The position numbers and the translations under genes are program-made. Of a DNA stretch of 64,000 bases, positions 46,977 through 59,669 are shown one piece after another. How positions within the stretch are numbered: position 1 is the first letter of the stretch; each line of letters begins with the position of its first letter. Under the pieces are notes generated by a model. The model saw only the letters and a list, made by a program, of their open reading frames with translations, ran no database searches and was not told where the DNA came from. Location of the stretch: positions 997,001 to 1,061,000 of the forward strand of contig OY997594.1 of the NCBI GenBank assembly GCA_963921825.1. The letters are read 5' to 3'. Origin of the DNA: Erodium maritimum. Its lineage: Eukaryota > Streptophyta > Magnoliopsida > Geraniales > Geraniaceae.

Positions 46977-47330
46977 GTGAGCTCGCTGTTACTGTTCAGG
47001 TCAGGTCACGTGCATCGAGGAGGATCCGACAGCAGGATAAGCGATCGGCAGCACGTGACTGGTGGGGTGAACCAAAAGGCAGACCAACTTGGACTGTGCG
47101 TGCCCTTATCACCACCACCACCACACGCGGTGGTCCCCACTCCGCCGCTGCGGCTTCTAGCAGCCGTCTCGATCGCCCGACACGTGGACGGACATGATCG
47201 TTCGCAGCCCGAACAAAAGTCCCAAAAAAAGAAGAGAAGTCGAAAGCGGTGCGTGAACGTCCATGGAGGCTCGAGTTGGACGGTCTGTAAAACGGCAGCC
47301 GCGACAAGCCGTTTTGTATGATTCTGGTCC
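46977..47330. promoter_or_regulatory. GC-rich block with three CACGTG G-boxes
   Basis: CACGTG at 47007-47012, 47052-47057 and 47181-47186 in a GC-rich island within AT-rich DNA. Overlapping open frames in several frames are low-complexity and lack domains. It could be an orphan promoter, an enhancer, or a fragment of a displaced gene. Confidence 0.35.
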
Positions 47331-48136
47331 CTCTTTGGATCTTTCGTCTCAAAACCACGTCGTTTTCATTGTCACGTACTGGACTGGTCTATTCCACAAT
47401 CAAAATAAAATAGGATGTATAGACGTTTCTGTACATGCATGGATCGTGGTTTGTTTTGAGCCTGAAGTCCATTTTCTTTGTATACATGTGCGTATTAAAA
47501 CCTGATTCGTGCCAAAAAAAATCGAATTAATTTTTAAAAATTTATATTTACCGCCTAATTAATCTCATCATTCATATATTTTTCGTGCGAGAGTTTGACA
47601 CTTTTTTACATGAATAATTTTATGATTAACATGTTTTAGACGTGAGACTATGATGTTCTTTACATGAAGATTAAGTTGAGTGTCTAACTCGACACATAGA
47701 CTAATATTTTGATTATGGGTGAGCATCAATCGTTCTATTTTTTACAAGTCCGATTTCGGACTTTGGTTTTCAATCTAGATTTTTAGGAACCAACCGAAAA
47801 CCGTCATTTTTAGAAATCCTATAAAAGAGAGTTAAATGTCATGGAACCGAATTATTCAACATTTAGTTCCATCCGGAAAAAAATACAAAAACCCAATATT
47901 TTTCAGTTTCGGTTTGATCCTAAATTTAATTCACGTGTTTTAGTTGTAAGACTAATAAGTAAAAGTCGAATTCATGTAACACGATTAAAACTTTCAACAT
48001 CAACAGACAATAACTTCACTGTTTCTTTTTACAACTTAACAAGGTGTCTGAGAACCAATATGTACAAGAAGCTTTCACGGATTTAATTAATTCGAATTTA
48101 CAGCCACCGGTAACGGCTAGTCTACACCAAACCAGC

Positions 48137-51100
48137 TCAAGAACACGACCTGATCAGACCCAAGTTGTACAAAAACTTCTCCGACCTCGACCTGAACAGA
48201 TGTCCCAAAGAGAACCCTCCACTCTCTCCGTCCGTCGGAGATTTGGAGTACGAATCATCGTCCTTGACCCTAAGAATCGTTGAGCCGATCTCTTTCCGCA
48301 CCGCCTCGATCGTCGTGCTACTCACCGTCCGATCCCCAGACGCGTCGGCCACGTAAAACGCGTTCACAGCCTGCGAGCCCCTCGTCGTGACCTCGGCTCG
48401 AGTCACCGAGAGGCCGTTCTCTCGGAATATGCGGGTCACGTCGGATAGGAGGCCTACCCTGTCGTCTGTGCAGAGCTCGAGCCTTATCCCCTGCTCGAGA
48501 AACAATGTCGACGGGTTAAACGGGAATCTTGTGTCTCAAGTTAACTCGAGAAATGAACAAAAAACTACACTTCACTAACCTGTACTTTTGAGCATTATCA
48601 ATTCACAAACATGTACTTCAAAGCGTATCAATTTTATCCTAACGAATTTTGTTTTTGTTTCAATTTACCATAATTTGACCCTTAATGATGAAAATGACCC
48701 TCACATTTTAAGTAAAAACTTTAAAAATAATCTAAACATCAAAAAGTAGAAATTAAAATTAAGTTAACTGTTGTGTTCATCTCTTATAGTTATTTTTATA
48801 TATAAGGGGAATTTTCGTCACTAAATATCACATTAGAGTTCATTGAAACTAAGGTTAATTGATACGATTTTAAGTACAGTTTAATAAATTTATAACAATT
48901 TGAAAATACATGATAGTGAAATGTAATTTCCTTGCAAATAAAATTATTTTTTGTACCTCAAACGTTCGTCTCTTGATCGCCGCCTCCAAACAGTTGATTA
49001 CTCTTTGCCTCTCTGCTTCAGAACTTATAGGGCATCCGTCCATATGCCTGATGTAATACTCCTGTTGCCATAACGGTAAAATCAAACAATGTACGGGTTG
49101 ACAAACCCGAATTGTTATAAAAAAACTCCCTCTCAAATTAACGAAAGTCGTTGTTTATTGATGATAAATACGGGGTTAAATGCAAAAACCCACCCTTATA
49201 TATTGGTCACGAACAATATACTACCCAAAGTTTAAAAGTATATAATGAAGGACCTTATGTTGTGGTCACAAGACATTTACATGCATTTTTTAATTGGTCA
49301 CATATCATTTTCATACCTTCTGAATTGGTCACAAATCAATTACATACATTTATGAATTCGTCACAAATCATTTACCGGCCTCCAATAGTGACCAATATTT
49401 TAGGGTAGCTTATTGTTCGTGACCAATACATAAGAGTAGGTTTTTACATTTAACCCTAAATACGGTGTGACGGTGTGATTTGTGAACAATCGACCTTTAC
49501 CAATAGTTTTCACTAATAAAATCGTTCAAAGTTGCGTATTTAGAGAACTCTGACAATCAAACTTAACATACAAGAAATAATCACAGAGATATTTGAAATG
49601 CTAGCTTGGATATGAAGAGTGTACCTGACAAGCCTCCGGTCCTTCAGCGATGACAGTAGCATGATAAACAACGTACTGCATATCCGTCAACGTGCACACC
49701 GTATCAAAGATCAGCTTAGGCCGATCGGAGCACCTCAGGTTCAACACCGTGTACCCTTTATCGGCACAATTCTCCACCGTCACCAAAGGCCTTCTCCGAT
49801 CACTCCCCGACACACAATCCGTACCATCAACATCATAATCCCGATCAGCATACATCATCTGATGCAATCTCCGCTCCTTGTGGGTGGAGCCTACAGAAAC
49901 CGCGGTGTTGGCGCTACGCTTGTCTCTGTCCCCTCTGAGCACGTATAGGAGGAGCCTCTTGATCCTGGTGATTCGATCAGGATCGTCGATTGGCATACCG
50001 GTGATGTCATCGGTTATGAAGACGACCGAGGCCATCCTCGAGTTATGCGTCCAGACTTCTGCTGCTACTACATTGCATTTGTGGTCGGTGAGGACGGCAA
50101 AGACCTCTGAGAGCAGGCCTGGCCGGTTCCTTCCTGTTAGCTCGATGGTTGTGTGCTCAGTAGCGGCTTGCACTCCTACTGACCTTCTCAGGGAGCGAAA
50201 GCTACGTCCCCTTGGCCCGAGGGACTGCCATGGAGATTACAAGTTAATTGCAGATAACTATGTTCATGATTTGTAAAGTTTATGCATACGGGTGACTATC
50301 CTTATGAATTTGCACAAATAAATGGAAGTCATAAAAAATGAAAGTTAGCAGTTTTAAATATTATAAAATTTAGGGGTAACTTTATTAGCACACCTTCAGT
50401 GACTTTTGATTCTCAAATGCACAGAATAAAGACGAGGGGTTATCAGTAACACTGTCACCTTTCGTTATTCATCAAAAAACCAAGGATTCCATCCATTTTG
50501 TTTAAAAAAACATTGATAAATGAGAAAGGTAACAGTGTGTTCCTGGTAAAACCATCACCTATTCAATGTGAATGTGTTACTTCTACCCTTCATTTTAAAT
50601 GACGTTTTCCCTAAAACTTACACTCATGAAAAATATCTAACCTTTTGAGGGTTTCTGTCTATTTTACATGATTGTGACACATGATAATTCATAAGAGTAA
50701 TCAAATGTTTGTAAATTGTTTTACTATAAAGTCGTGTGTTTGTAGACAAATCATTGGATGAGTTGCAAATTGCAACTCACATAACTCCACACATAATGTT
50801 GGTTGATGATTATGACCCAGACCAAACATCAACCACAGCTTGGTCTGGTCCTTTTGCTATCCTATGTATTGTGCAATGCAACTAGTCAAGTCTCTACCAA
50901 AATAAACTCCAAAAGGTCCCCACTCTGGGCTTTATCGGACACTCAAAGGCTTCAGAGGCTATTCTGCCTAAATTTTGCAGCTTGGGCATACCCTTATTTT
51001 GAAGGGTATGTCCTATATGCAGATCCCATTTCACAGGTATGTATTCAGCTAACAATGTACTATTTTCTGACCCAGTTCTTCACATGGCATTCAACATTTC

Positions 51101-52342
51101 ATACAGACTTCATGAAGATAGATTTGTACGGGTGAGCATTTTCATAAAGTGACCGCGACAAAAATAGAATGAAGGTTGATTCTAGGGAAAACACTATCTA
51201 CACCCCCTCGATAACATTTGATTCTCGAAAAACACAATATTTGGGTGAGTGGTTATCAGTATCACACTGTCATCTTTCGTTATTCATAAAAAAACACGAG
51301 TTCCGTTCATTTTGTCCCCAAAACCCACTAGTATATGAGAAATGTGACAGTGTGGTGTGAATCCGTAGATTTTTTTATTAGTATTGAAAGATGACAGGGT
51401 ACACAACCCCGAACCTTTAGGATGCGTTTTTGAGAATCAAATGTGGTCGAGGGAATGTAGATGGCGTTTTCCCTTGATTCTAGTTCAATCAAACATACCG
51501 GCATTTAAAACAGGATCCGGAAAAGCCAAGGCAAAGACCTTATTTCCACAATAGACCGAACCAATGTAACCTTACACTAGGTTTCATCTCCCAAGAATCG
51601 AATCTAAGTTCTATACTCAATTCCTAATCTCTACTTCAAAAATCATAAACAAGATAAAATTGAGTGAAGTAAAGACGATAAGAACTAATTATGCAGGTTT
51701 TACCTGTTGAATTTGTTCAGCAACATCATCTTGAGATAGCTTGTTCCCATTCTGATCTGTAACATGAAATACTGCAACAACAACAAAAACTACAAAATCA
51801 ATCACTGAACACCAACTATAATCCGAAGAGATTCTAAGAAAAACTTGAGAGGGGAAAAGCCAAACCATCCATGAACCATTCTCCATCAGAAGAAATGTAA
51901 GCTCGGCGAATTATGAGGTTCATATCAGTCAAAACCTGAACCACCTCTAGCAAACTTCCATGCTTATTAGCACTATCAACCTGCAAAATTAAAACCCCAA
52001 GATGGTCAAAAACTCAAACCCTCCTCAGTTCATCTTCTTCCCCACACAACCAAGTACCTTAATCAGCGTAGCTTTCCTGCTGGAGACGTTATCGACCATG
52101 ACCCTGAAAAACCCAGACGAACAGCAAGAGAAAATCAAAGACCCATCTCACCCAACTCATCAAAAACCCACAATCTCAGCTCGAGAACACAGAATCATCG
52201 AAACCCAGATGGCTAAAACGAGAATCATAATCGGATAATCCGAATAACTCGGTGGAATTTACACGCACCTTGGTGGGTTCATCCGAATGACGAGCTTCTC
52301 GAACTCTTCATCGACAGCGAGAGGAGAGGTCCAGCAATCCAT
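48137..52342 (-). CDS. ACR4: ACT-repeat protein, ACR4-like
   Basis: Seven exons (5' to 3'): 52342-52269, 52103-52058, 51980-51866, 51771-51704, 50224-49625, 49061-48957, 48490-48137, in phase, 453 residues, close to the usual length of ACR4. It has four ACT domains: about 41-95 ([17 protein letters not shown]), about 126-200 ([19 protein letters not shown]), about 262-335 ([19 protein letters not shown]) and about 337-410 ([19 protein letters not shown]). Conserved linkers are [20 protein letters not shown] and [10 protein letters not shown], and the end is [18 protein letters not shown] proteins are regulatory, non-enzymatic relatives of bacterial GlnD and are thought to sense amino acids; the ligand is not settled. 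ACR4 and ACR5 cannot be separated with certainty. Introns 4 and 5 carry foldback elements. Confidence 0.9.
49173..49456. mobile_element. Mutator-like foldback MITE, family E, copy 2 (ACR intron 5)
   Basis: The ends GGGTTAAATGCAAAAACCCA and, inverted, GGGTTAAATGTAAAAACC are flanked by perfect TAAATACG duplicates (49165-49172, 49457-49464; 8 or 9 bp depending on where the G run is cut). AATTGGTCACAAATCA occurs several times inside. Confidence 0.8.
50235..50770. mobile_element. Nested foldback elements in ACR intron 4
   Basis: Outer: TTAATTGCAGATAACTATG at the left and GTGTGTTTGTAGACAAATCA at the right resemble the family G element at 22076-22260. Inner: about 50373-50611 carries TTTTGATTCTCAAA and AACACTGTCACCTTTCGTTA, which match the family H element at 51185-51473. 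The order implies the H element inserted into the G element. Confidence 0.5.
51185..51473. mobile_element. Mutator-like foldback MITE, family H (ACR intron 4)
   Basis: GGGAAAACACTATCTACACC and, inverted, GGGAAAACGCCATCTACATT form arms of about 50 bp. The 9-bp duplicates TTGATTCTA flank it perfectly (51176-51184, 51474-51482). Confidence 0.88.
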
Positions 52343-52646
52343 AGCCCAGATTCGACCCAAAACCCAGAACAGAGCAGGAGAAGAAACAGAGAGCTATGGC
52401 GGAGACGCAATTGAGTTCAGAGAGAGATAGAGGTCTCTATTGGATTCACTCTGTTTCCATTTCTTCGCTCTCCAAATCTGGAGCGAAGTTAATTTCTTAG
52501 AGATTTTTCCCAATTGGGTCTGTCGATTTGTTCCCGAATTCGCCTTCGGAATCTGAATTTTCGGTTAGGCGTGTAAGGCTCTGTGCAGAGTGTGTGGGTG
52601 TGTGCTTTTAGTTGGATTGGTGGTGCCTTTTGAGTTGGTGCAAGAG

Positions 52647-52656
52647 CTTATATAAG
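52647..52656 (-). promoter_or_regulatory. TATA box of the ACR4-like gene
   Basis: CTTATATAAG lies about 305 bp upstream of the ATG at 52342, allowing a 5' UTR of about 270 bp. The motif is palindromic, so orientation rests on the gene position. Confidence 0.5.
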
Positions 52657-53424
52657 CACACTCACACACATATAAATATAAAAAATATACACCCCTAAGC
52701 CACAATTAAATATACAATTATTATTATTATTATATATCCTAATTATACTACATTTAAAGTGTGCGGTTAATTTATAAAAAAAATCTAAGTAATTATTTAA
52801 ACAAAATTGAGAAAAAAAATGAATCTATCGAAAACGGATTTTGTCTACTATCAAGGTAGTTATGAGTTCTGTCGGAGGTGTTTTTTTTCAAACTAATGAT
52901 TGACACGTTCTATAAGAGTTTTAAATGAGACATTAAATCACTCGATTTAGAGATTAATTTATAAAATTTAAAGATATTTTTAAAAATAAAACATGACAAC
53001 CATGTAATTTTGAGATAGTAATTAATATCAAAATATCGTGAAAAATAATTACATCACCCATCATAAAAATTAAATGAATTCATATACATGAAAATAGAAC
53101 AACATGGTATTTATTAATATTTTAAAAAAATCTAAAACCATATTTTATTAAATAAAACTTAATTTTATTTTAAGAGTTACACAACCTTTGATAAGTTGAC
53201 ATAGGGTTGGAAAAATGAGGTGAAGGAAAAATAAGAGGAAAAAGCAGCACATGGTGAGAGGCAGAGGAGTTGTCCCTGCAGAAGGTGGGACCCACACCTT
53301 CCTAGCCTCCTAACATTTGGCCCAACTCTCACTGTCCCTAGGTTTTGTCTTTCAAGACTGCCCTATGCTTTTTTATTAATCTAACTTGGGTAAATGAAAA
53401 TTTACTTTCACTTGCCACTGATAA

Positions 53425-53799
53425 GAACAGTTATAGTGGTCGTCGTTTAGTTGTTACAGGTGTGTCGTTGTAGGCTTTACAACAGTTGACTGTCACGGTT
53501 AATTGTCTTAGTCGGCGTGATTTAGTGTATCGTCGTAGGTGGTCGTCTTAGGTTTCTGCAACGACGTGACTAGTTGTCGTTGACTCAACGGCTAGTCGAC
53601 GGCTCAACCTCACGTCGACACGTGGCGACGTCGGTTTTTAAACGAACCTGCTAGTTGTTAAAGTGTAAACAATAACTCCAAACAACTACTAGTTGTCTTC
53701 TATGAGAGGTGTAGTGGTTGGAGGTAGTATGGTTTGGAGAAGAGAGAAACTCAAAATGTACTCAAACCATTGCGCAGTGTATTACCATTGGAGGTGTTC
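53425..53799. mobile_element. Tourist-like MITE (375 bp)
   Basis: The ends GAACAGTTATAGTGG and, inverted, GAACACCTCCAATGG are flanked by TAA on both sides (53422-53424, 53800-53802). The interior is rich in GTCGT and TTGTCG motifs. Confidence 0.7.
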
Positions 53800-53837
53800 T
53801 AAATGTAATTTTACATGTTTCAAATTAGGGTAATTTA

Positions 53838-54123
53838 GAGCATCCTTAGCCCAATACGAAAAACAATTTAATGAGAGAGAAATAATTAAATATAACTTCC
53901 AGTCTTAATTAGGTGTTATTGTTAAGATAATTGTCTATGTTTTTGACCGACTGATAGGTAAATGTGAGAAAAATAAAGAAAAACGTCTTGTTTTTTTCTT
54001 TCAACCCTCCCCTTCAGTCTCTTAGACTGCAAATAAAAATATAGTAGTCAGACTGAAAGATGACGATATTATTATTTTATTCTTTCAGTCTCTCCCTTTC
54101 AACCTAAGGACTGTGCACGCTCT
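53838..54123. mobile_element. Tourist-like MITE
   Basis: It begins GAGCATCCTTAGCCC after TTA (53835-53837) and ends GGACTGTGCACGCTC before TTTA. It is only 38 bp from the preceding element. TCTTTCAGTCT motifs repeat near the right end. Confidence 0.65.
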
Positions 54124-54442
54124 TTAATAGGAGGTGGATTGAGAGGACGGATCACTTAAAAAAAGTGTTTCGAAAGTTAGTTAGACGAAGGGGTTCGGTG
54201 TCTGGGATTCGGATGGATGATCTACATGCATGCAGACGAATGAATATGAGAGAAAAAGGGTGTAGTCACTTGTCACTCAACACGTGACCATTCACTCATG
54301 TATTACGATATAACTATTGAAAGAAGTCGATCAAATCGTCTGATAAAATCACTATCACCAGGACTGGTTGTCCAGCGCATTGAATAGCTCTTTTAGCTCC
54401 AAACATGTAAATGTTTAGTTCAAATGATATAATCAAGGATGT

Positions 54443-54756
54443 TGTTAAAATGTGTCTCACACATCGAATGTGTGTAGGTGAATTGACTATTTGATATAAA
54501 TCTTGATGTTTCCACCTATCAACTTGAACTTTTGGGGTTGGATCGGATTTTGACATGATATCAAAAGCTGGTTTGGGCATGTGTTAATGAACCTCTCCTT
54601 GATGCCCGAATGTGCCACATGCGAGGCCCGCACGTGAGAGGGAGTGTTAAAGTGTGTGTCTCACATTGAATGTGTGTGGATGAATTGTCTCTTTGATATA
54701 CATTTTGATGCTTCCATCTATGAACTTGAGTTTTTGAATTGGATCAGACTTTAATA
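54443..54756 (+). mobile_element. Complete TRIM retrotransposon (314 bp)
   Basis: LTRs 54443-54555 and 54645-54756 share TGTTAAA starts, GTCTCACA and TGAACTTG motifs. The 89-bp internal domain begins TGATATCAAAAGCTGG, an eroded initiator-Met-tRNA primer site, and ends in the purine tract GTGAGAGGGAG. The flanks GATGT and GATTT agree at 4 of 5. The LTRs resemble those at 12956-13518 in opposite orientation. Confidence 0.82.
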
Positions 54757-57269
54757 GATTTTCAATATGAATGTGTTATTAATTATTCATTTTACATTTT
54801 AGACTGGTTAGTTGTGCGACATATACTGTTTAATTTTTCATGTTATGATTCTTTATTGTAATGTGTTCCTATGTTCATCAACCGCCAAAAAAAATATTTT
54901 CACGAGAAAATTGATATTCTATAATATGTACTATTTATATTTCATTCAAACCACAATCTAAAATAAAAACCCCAACAAAGTAAACTCGCATGGCATGATA
55001 AATTACTCTTCAGGAAAATTCAACAATAAGTATTAACTGAATTCAAAAATACTATGAGGATCTTTTATAATCAATTCAACATGTCTTTATAACTTTCTCA
55101 TACCTTTTGTTCCATTATCGATTAGTTTTACATTTTAAAAACTAAGTCAAACTTCACACGCAACATCAGAAACACAAGAATCCGAATCCCAGAACAAACA
55201 TAAAGCAAATTAAGTTAGTTGCTCATGATTTGTTTGTGTCTAACCAAAAGAGTGAAATAGAGTCTTCCTACACAATACAAGTTGGTATCCTAAGTGAGAA
55301 TGATTTGGTTGAGCTCCAAACCTAAATTCCCAAAATACCCTTCCCTTCTCAAATGATTCTCAAAAATCCAAGTGAGATTTTTCTTTGGGTTGGTGCTTAA
55401 CTTTAGGACATTCTCAATCTTAGTAGGGTGCTCATGGGAGCCCTATGAATGTTTATTATGCTTTAGGGGCTACAACTTACCATTTTTGGAAATGAGATAA
55501 ATGGGTAGCTCTCATTTTTTGAGAGGCAAAGCTTTCTAAATTTAGTATGATTCTTGTGCCATGTGGGTTGAATTGGATGGATGGATCCTTTTGGGTCTGT
55601 TTGGCTACTTGGCTATTTGCTATCCCCAGATTTCCTCTGTTTGGCTACTTTCAGAACAGAATCTTTTCTATCTCCCCAATATTTTCTATTTCCATATCCC
55701 ATCAATTCATGTGAATTTCATGTTTTTAAGATTATTATTCTATTTTAGGTCTCTAATTTACCACCCTAACTCTTTCATGTATTTATGCTTTCAGGTCAGG
55801 TGAATTTAAATGGATAATTACAACAAAAAATTTATGAGATATTTACTTTTTGTAATTTCAATCATTTTTATAATTTTATCCTTTAAAACATAATAAATTA
55901 AAAGTATTAAAAAAATCAAATTTTCATCTCGTTCATTTTCTCTACCGGAAGAAAGTCAAAGGGTGGTTTTTTTTACGGTACTTATCATTTTTAAGTATAA
56001 AATTTCAAGGATAAATTTATTATTTTATTTTCAAGTAAAATTATATAAAGCGCAACAAAGAGACAAGCCCAAGATATTTTTATTTTTAAAATTTATAGAA
56101 ATTGAATACCTCATAATATTTTTTCTTGTAATTGTCCTATATTTAAACGATGTGATTTATAATTGGGAGTCTTTTCTAACTACGCGGTTATACATACAAA
56201 AAAAATCGAATCAAATTGAAGAGAAAATTAAATCAATTTTATTTTGTGTACTTGTCTATCATAATGGGTTTTGGTATGTTGATCAATGATCATCCCTTGC
56301 TATTCTCGTGAGCTATGAATACATAATACTCATAGAGTTTGAGTATAGTGATTCATCTCCTATAAGAACAAGACACATGAAGTCAAAATAGCCCAACAAT
56401 AGATATTAAATCAAACTTGCCCTTTACCTCTATTGTAATTTGGGAAGAGTTAGGTGGAAGAACTTTAGGCCTATTTAACTCGTTCTTTTCAAATCGATAA
56501 AACTATAATAACAATAAATATGATAAAATGATGTAACGCTTCAACTACTTATAACAAGATATAAACAAAAAAATTGAAAATTAAATTATACGAATTAAAA
56601 ACCCATTAGAGAATAAATTGTGTTTTGCTTTACTAGTGAAATAACACTAGTTATATAAAGCTTAGGATCAACCATTGGCATGGGTGACATAACATTTTAT
56701 TTCTTTATATGGAAAGAGAGAAAACAAAAGAAGTGTAATTAATTCATGCTAATGTCTTTATCTATTCCTTTTTTTAAAAAAAATTCTATTTTAAAAGTAT
56801 ACAAATGTCTCATCATTTCCAATTCCAAGGAATATCAATCTAATTGGAATATCTTTTTTAGCTTTGTTTCCCTTCTATGTCAACTTCTTATTGGGATGGG
56901 AAGTCAATGGCTACAAAGTCTATAAATAAATAAATACAGATGAATGGTCACAAATTAAGTGATTATCTGCTTTGTAAAAAAATATAAGTTATCACTAATT
57001 TCTTCATATTTTATCAACAAAAAAAAAACACTAATTATGTTCAACCAAATAACAAAAGAACTCTAAGGAGAAAATATAACCAAATGATGAAGAGAGAAGA
57101 ATCACATATCCAATTATAACATTATATAATTGCTAGACTTTTTAAAATATTTGGGAAACAAAATATCTCATACGAAAAGAATAAGGGGTTCTAAAAATAA
57201 ACATTTATCTACCTCGATCGATCAAGTGATACTAAAATTGTTTGGGAGATCAAATATTTTTTTTAAATG

Positions 57270-58040
57270 GTAACAGGGTCAAAGTGTATTACTGTCAATA
57301 TCGGTTACAAAGGACCAAAGGTCACGACTCATGAGCTCAAGAATATAGTCCGGTCATTCGTACGGTACCCAACGCTCGTGGATCTATCGAAATAGTCTGT
57401 TTTGACATCACAGACAATGAAAAAGAAATAGAGATTACGCCTGACTATCCCAAAACAAGGGAAAAAACAACAATCTGAAACCTAAAAACAAAAAAAGAAA
57501 AAGAAAAAAAACATGAAATAACGAAACAAACAATACAATGAAACACTAAAACTACGAAGACTTTGATGCCAAAACTCCTGAAACTCATAGCTATTGTAGT
57601 GGGGTGTCCTCGTATTGTCGATCCGTCTTGATATGTCGGGGTAACCCAATCTTGGGTGCTGCGGAACAATACCTCATCCTATCGTCCCTTCCTCTAGATC
57701 CCAAACTCATTGACTGTAGTGCTCCAAGACATTCTTCAATCGTCTCGTGTTGGTGTTTGGTAGCTCCTGTCGATTTTCGTTCGAACCCACACATCGGGAA
57801 AAGCACACCATGAACATGGTCATCAAACACTCCAAAAAGCTTCCACAACCGATTGCTCAAATAATAGTAGAAGACGAAACTGTGGCGACAATAACGCGTA
57901 CCTGGAGATTTCTTAGATTCGATGTATCTCGTTCGACGATGGAGGCAGTGAGTTACCCCTCGACGACGGCTAAGGTTTTTTCTCCACGGAAGCTTTTTCT
58001 TCTTCCTTCGGGAGATCAAACATAAAAAACCATTAATCAA
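57270..58040 (-). pseudogene. Possible LINE-derived fragment (RRM-like)
   Basis: The minus-strand frame 57591-58040 contains LSNRLWKLFGVFDDHVHGVL, recalling the LWRLF-YGKV-EVFIP pattern of RNA-recognition motifs at the start of some plant LINE ORF1 proteins. The rest is not recognisable and the identification is weak. Confidence 0.25.
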
Positions 58041-59390
58041 TATTTAGTCAATCATAATATAAATCATCGATTTTATATAGTAGGTCAAAAATATTAAATA
58101 AACATGGATATACAAAATCTGAAGAAAAAAATACTCATTGTCTTCAAAAAAATAAAAGGTAAGCAGCCTGAGTGCAGCATGTGATGCAAAGGAGCATGCA
58201 ACGATCAATCCAATCAATGAATTAAATATAGCATTGAATTGAATTGAAGAAAATCAAAGGATCCAAACACAATGGAGCGAGATCATGATGTCCGTACAGA
58301 CCGTAGCAAGTGGGACCCGCCTGCTAATTGCCATGGGCCCATGGCCCATGTGATTCGGATTTGGTTGGGTTGGAGAAGCAATCTCGATCTGTATAATTAT
58401 TACATGGGCCCAATTATCCATTGGGCTTTGGTCCGTTTGGTCTCACTATTGGTTAAATGGGCCTTTAGCTGTTTGGAAAGGGAGAAAACTGCATAGTCGT
58501 GGACCTCGTGTTTTGAATGTTCCCACTGTAATGAATTAGGATTAGCCTCGTATTTTAAACCCATTTAGAGATATATATTTTTTTAGCATAAGTCATGGAA
58601 TTATTGTTAAGATAATAAAGAGAAAGAAAAAGACATGGTTTCAGACAGGTTTGAAACGTTTATTTTGCAATTAACAAACCCGGTTTATCAAGATGATAAA
58701 TTAAGGGATCTATCCATATTCATATAAGTAGGCGTATCTATCACTTTTTCCGGTTCTATTCGGGTGGACTTGTGGTGCCTAAAATACACGTCGGTCTTGT
58801 AGTGGAGGCCCTATGGGATGAGGAACGCCAGATTGCCGAGAATTTCTCGAGTAGAAGGAAGGGTCTTGGGATCGAGTTGTGTCAAATTCCATTAAACTGA
58901 GATGTGTCTCATCAAAAACATCTCGCTATCTCGTCTGATATTTATTAGGACTGGCGAGGCTGCATCGTAAACCTCGCCTGATTGTTTGGGCCAACATAAA
59001 CTCTTATTACTGACCCATAGTAGCATAACATCATTTCTGATCTTCCTTCAGCTACCCCCAACCCCGACTGAGTGTGTGGGTGGAGAGGGGTAGTTAGTCC
59101 ACCCATGTGGGGGCACGACCGGCCTTCCCGTCATTAGAGAAGCCACGCCTCTGTTTTAGGAGATAGAAAAGGTCGGAGGCATGAGCGATGAGATGCAAAT
59201 GAAAGTATATCAACGCTTGTGCGAGGATCCATCCACCGCCCGAGCGTTCCAGTCTTGCCCCGCCCAACGGCGAGCACTTTGGTTGAAGGTGGAATTTGGT
59301 GCCTCTTCCTTTGTTGTGGATAATTAGATTGAACAAACCTTGGAAAATGACATTTGTTTGAGCTTCCTCACTCTGATTTACTCTTATCAT

Positions 59391-59669
59391 ATTAATTATT
59401 TTTTGTACCTCTTTTGAATTGGTAACACATATTTAATACTCTAAAGTTATATAATGTTCAATAAGAGTCCTTATGTTTTAGTAACACACCTTTAATACCC
59501 CTTATGAATTGGTCATATATTATTTAATATCCCTCATGTATCGGTAACAGAACAATAACATGCCTTATGAGTTGGTCACAAATCAACAATATGGCGTAAA
59601 CTTAAACAAAGTTTCATCTAGTGCGTTACCAATACATAAAAGGTACTGGGTACTAGAGGTAATTAACCC
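59391..59669. mobile_element. Foldback MITE, family D, copy 3
   Basis: It begins TAATTATTTTTTGTACCTCT and ends GAGGTAATTAACCC. ATACCCCTTATGAATTGGTC and GCGTTACCAATACAT are shared with the elements at 26151-26427 and 44509-44795. Confidence 0.65.

Larger units (their letters stand above)
43812..48136. other. Intergenic interval, repeats and a GC-rich block
   Basis: It follows the cyclophilin 3' UTR (to about 44000). It contains a family D element, a 61-bp direct duplication (44894-44990), a Tourist-like element, AT-rich DNA from 45670 to 46960, a GC-rich block with three G-boxes (46977-47330) and AT-rich DNA up to the ACR stop codon. No credible gene. Confidence 0.55.

Noticed and set aside
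46967..47358. Several overlapping proteins in the GC-rich block
   Set aside because: All frames are Arg/Ser/Pro-rich low complexity, typical of GC-rich non-coding DNA. No domain and no splice structure.
50803..51135. 110-residue open frame with a hydrophobic start in ACR intron 4
   Set aside because: It lies within an intron, is not similar to a known family, and coding phase is not supported by flanking exons. It might be a transposon remnant.
59094..59390. 98-residue minus-strand frame in the GC-richer segment
   Set aside because: Not recognisable. It may derive from a retroelement, but no diagnostic motif is visible.
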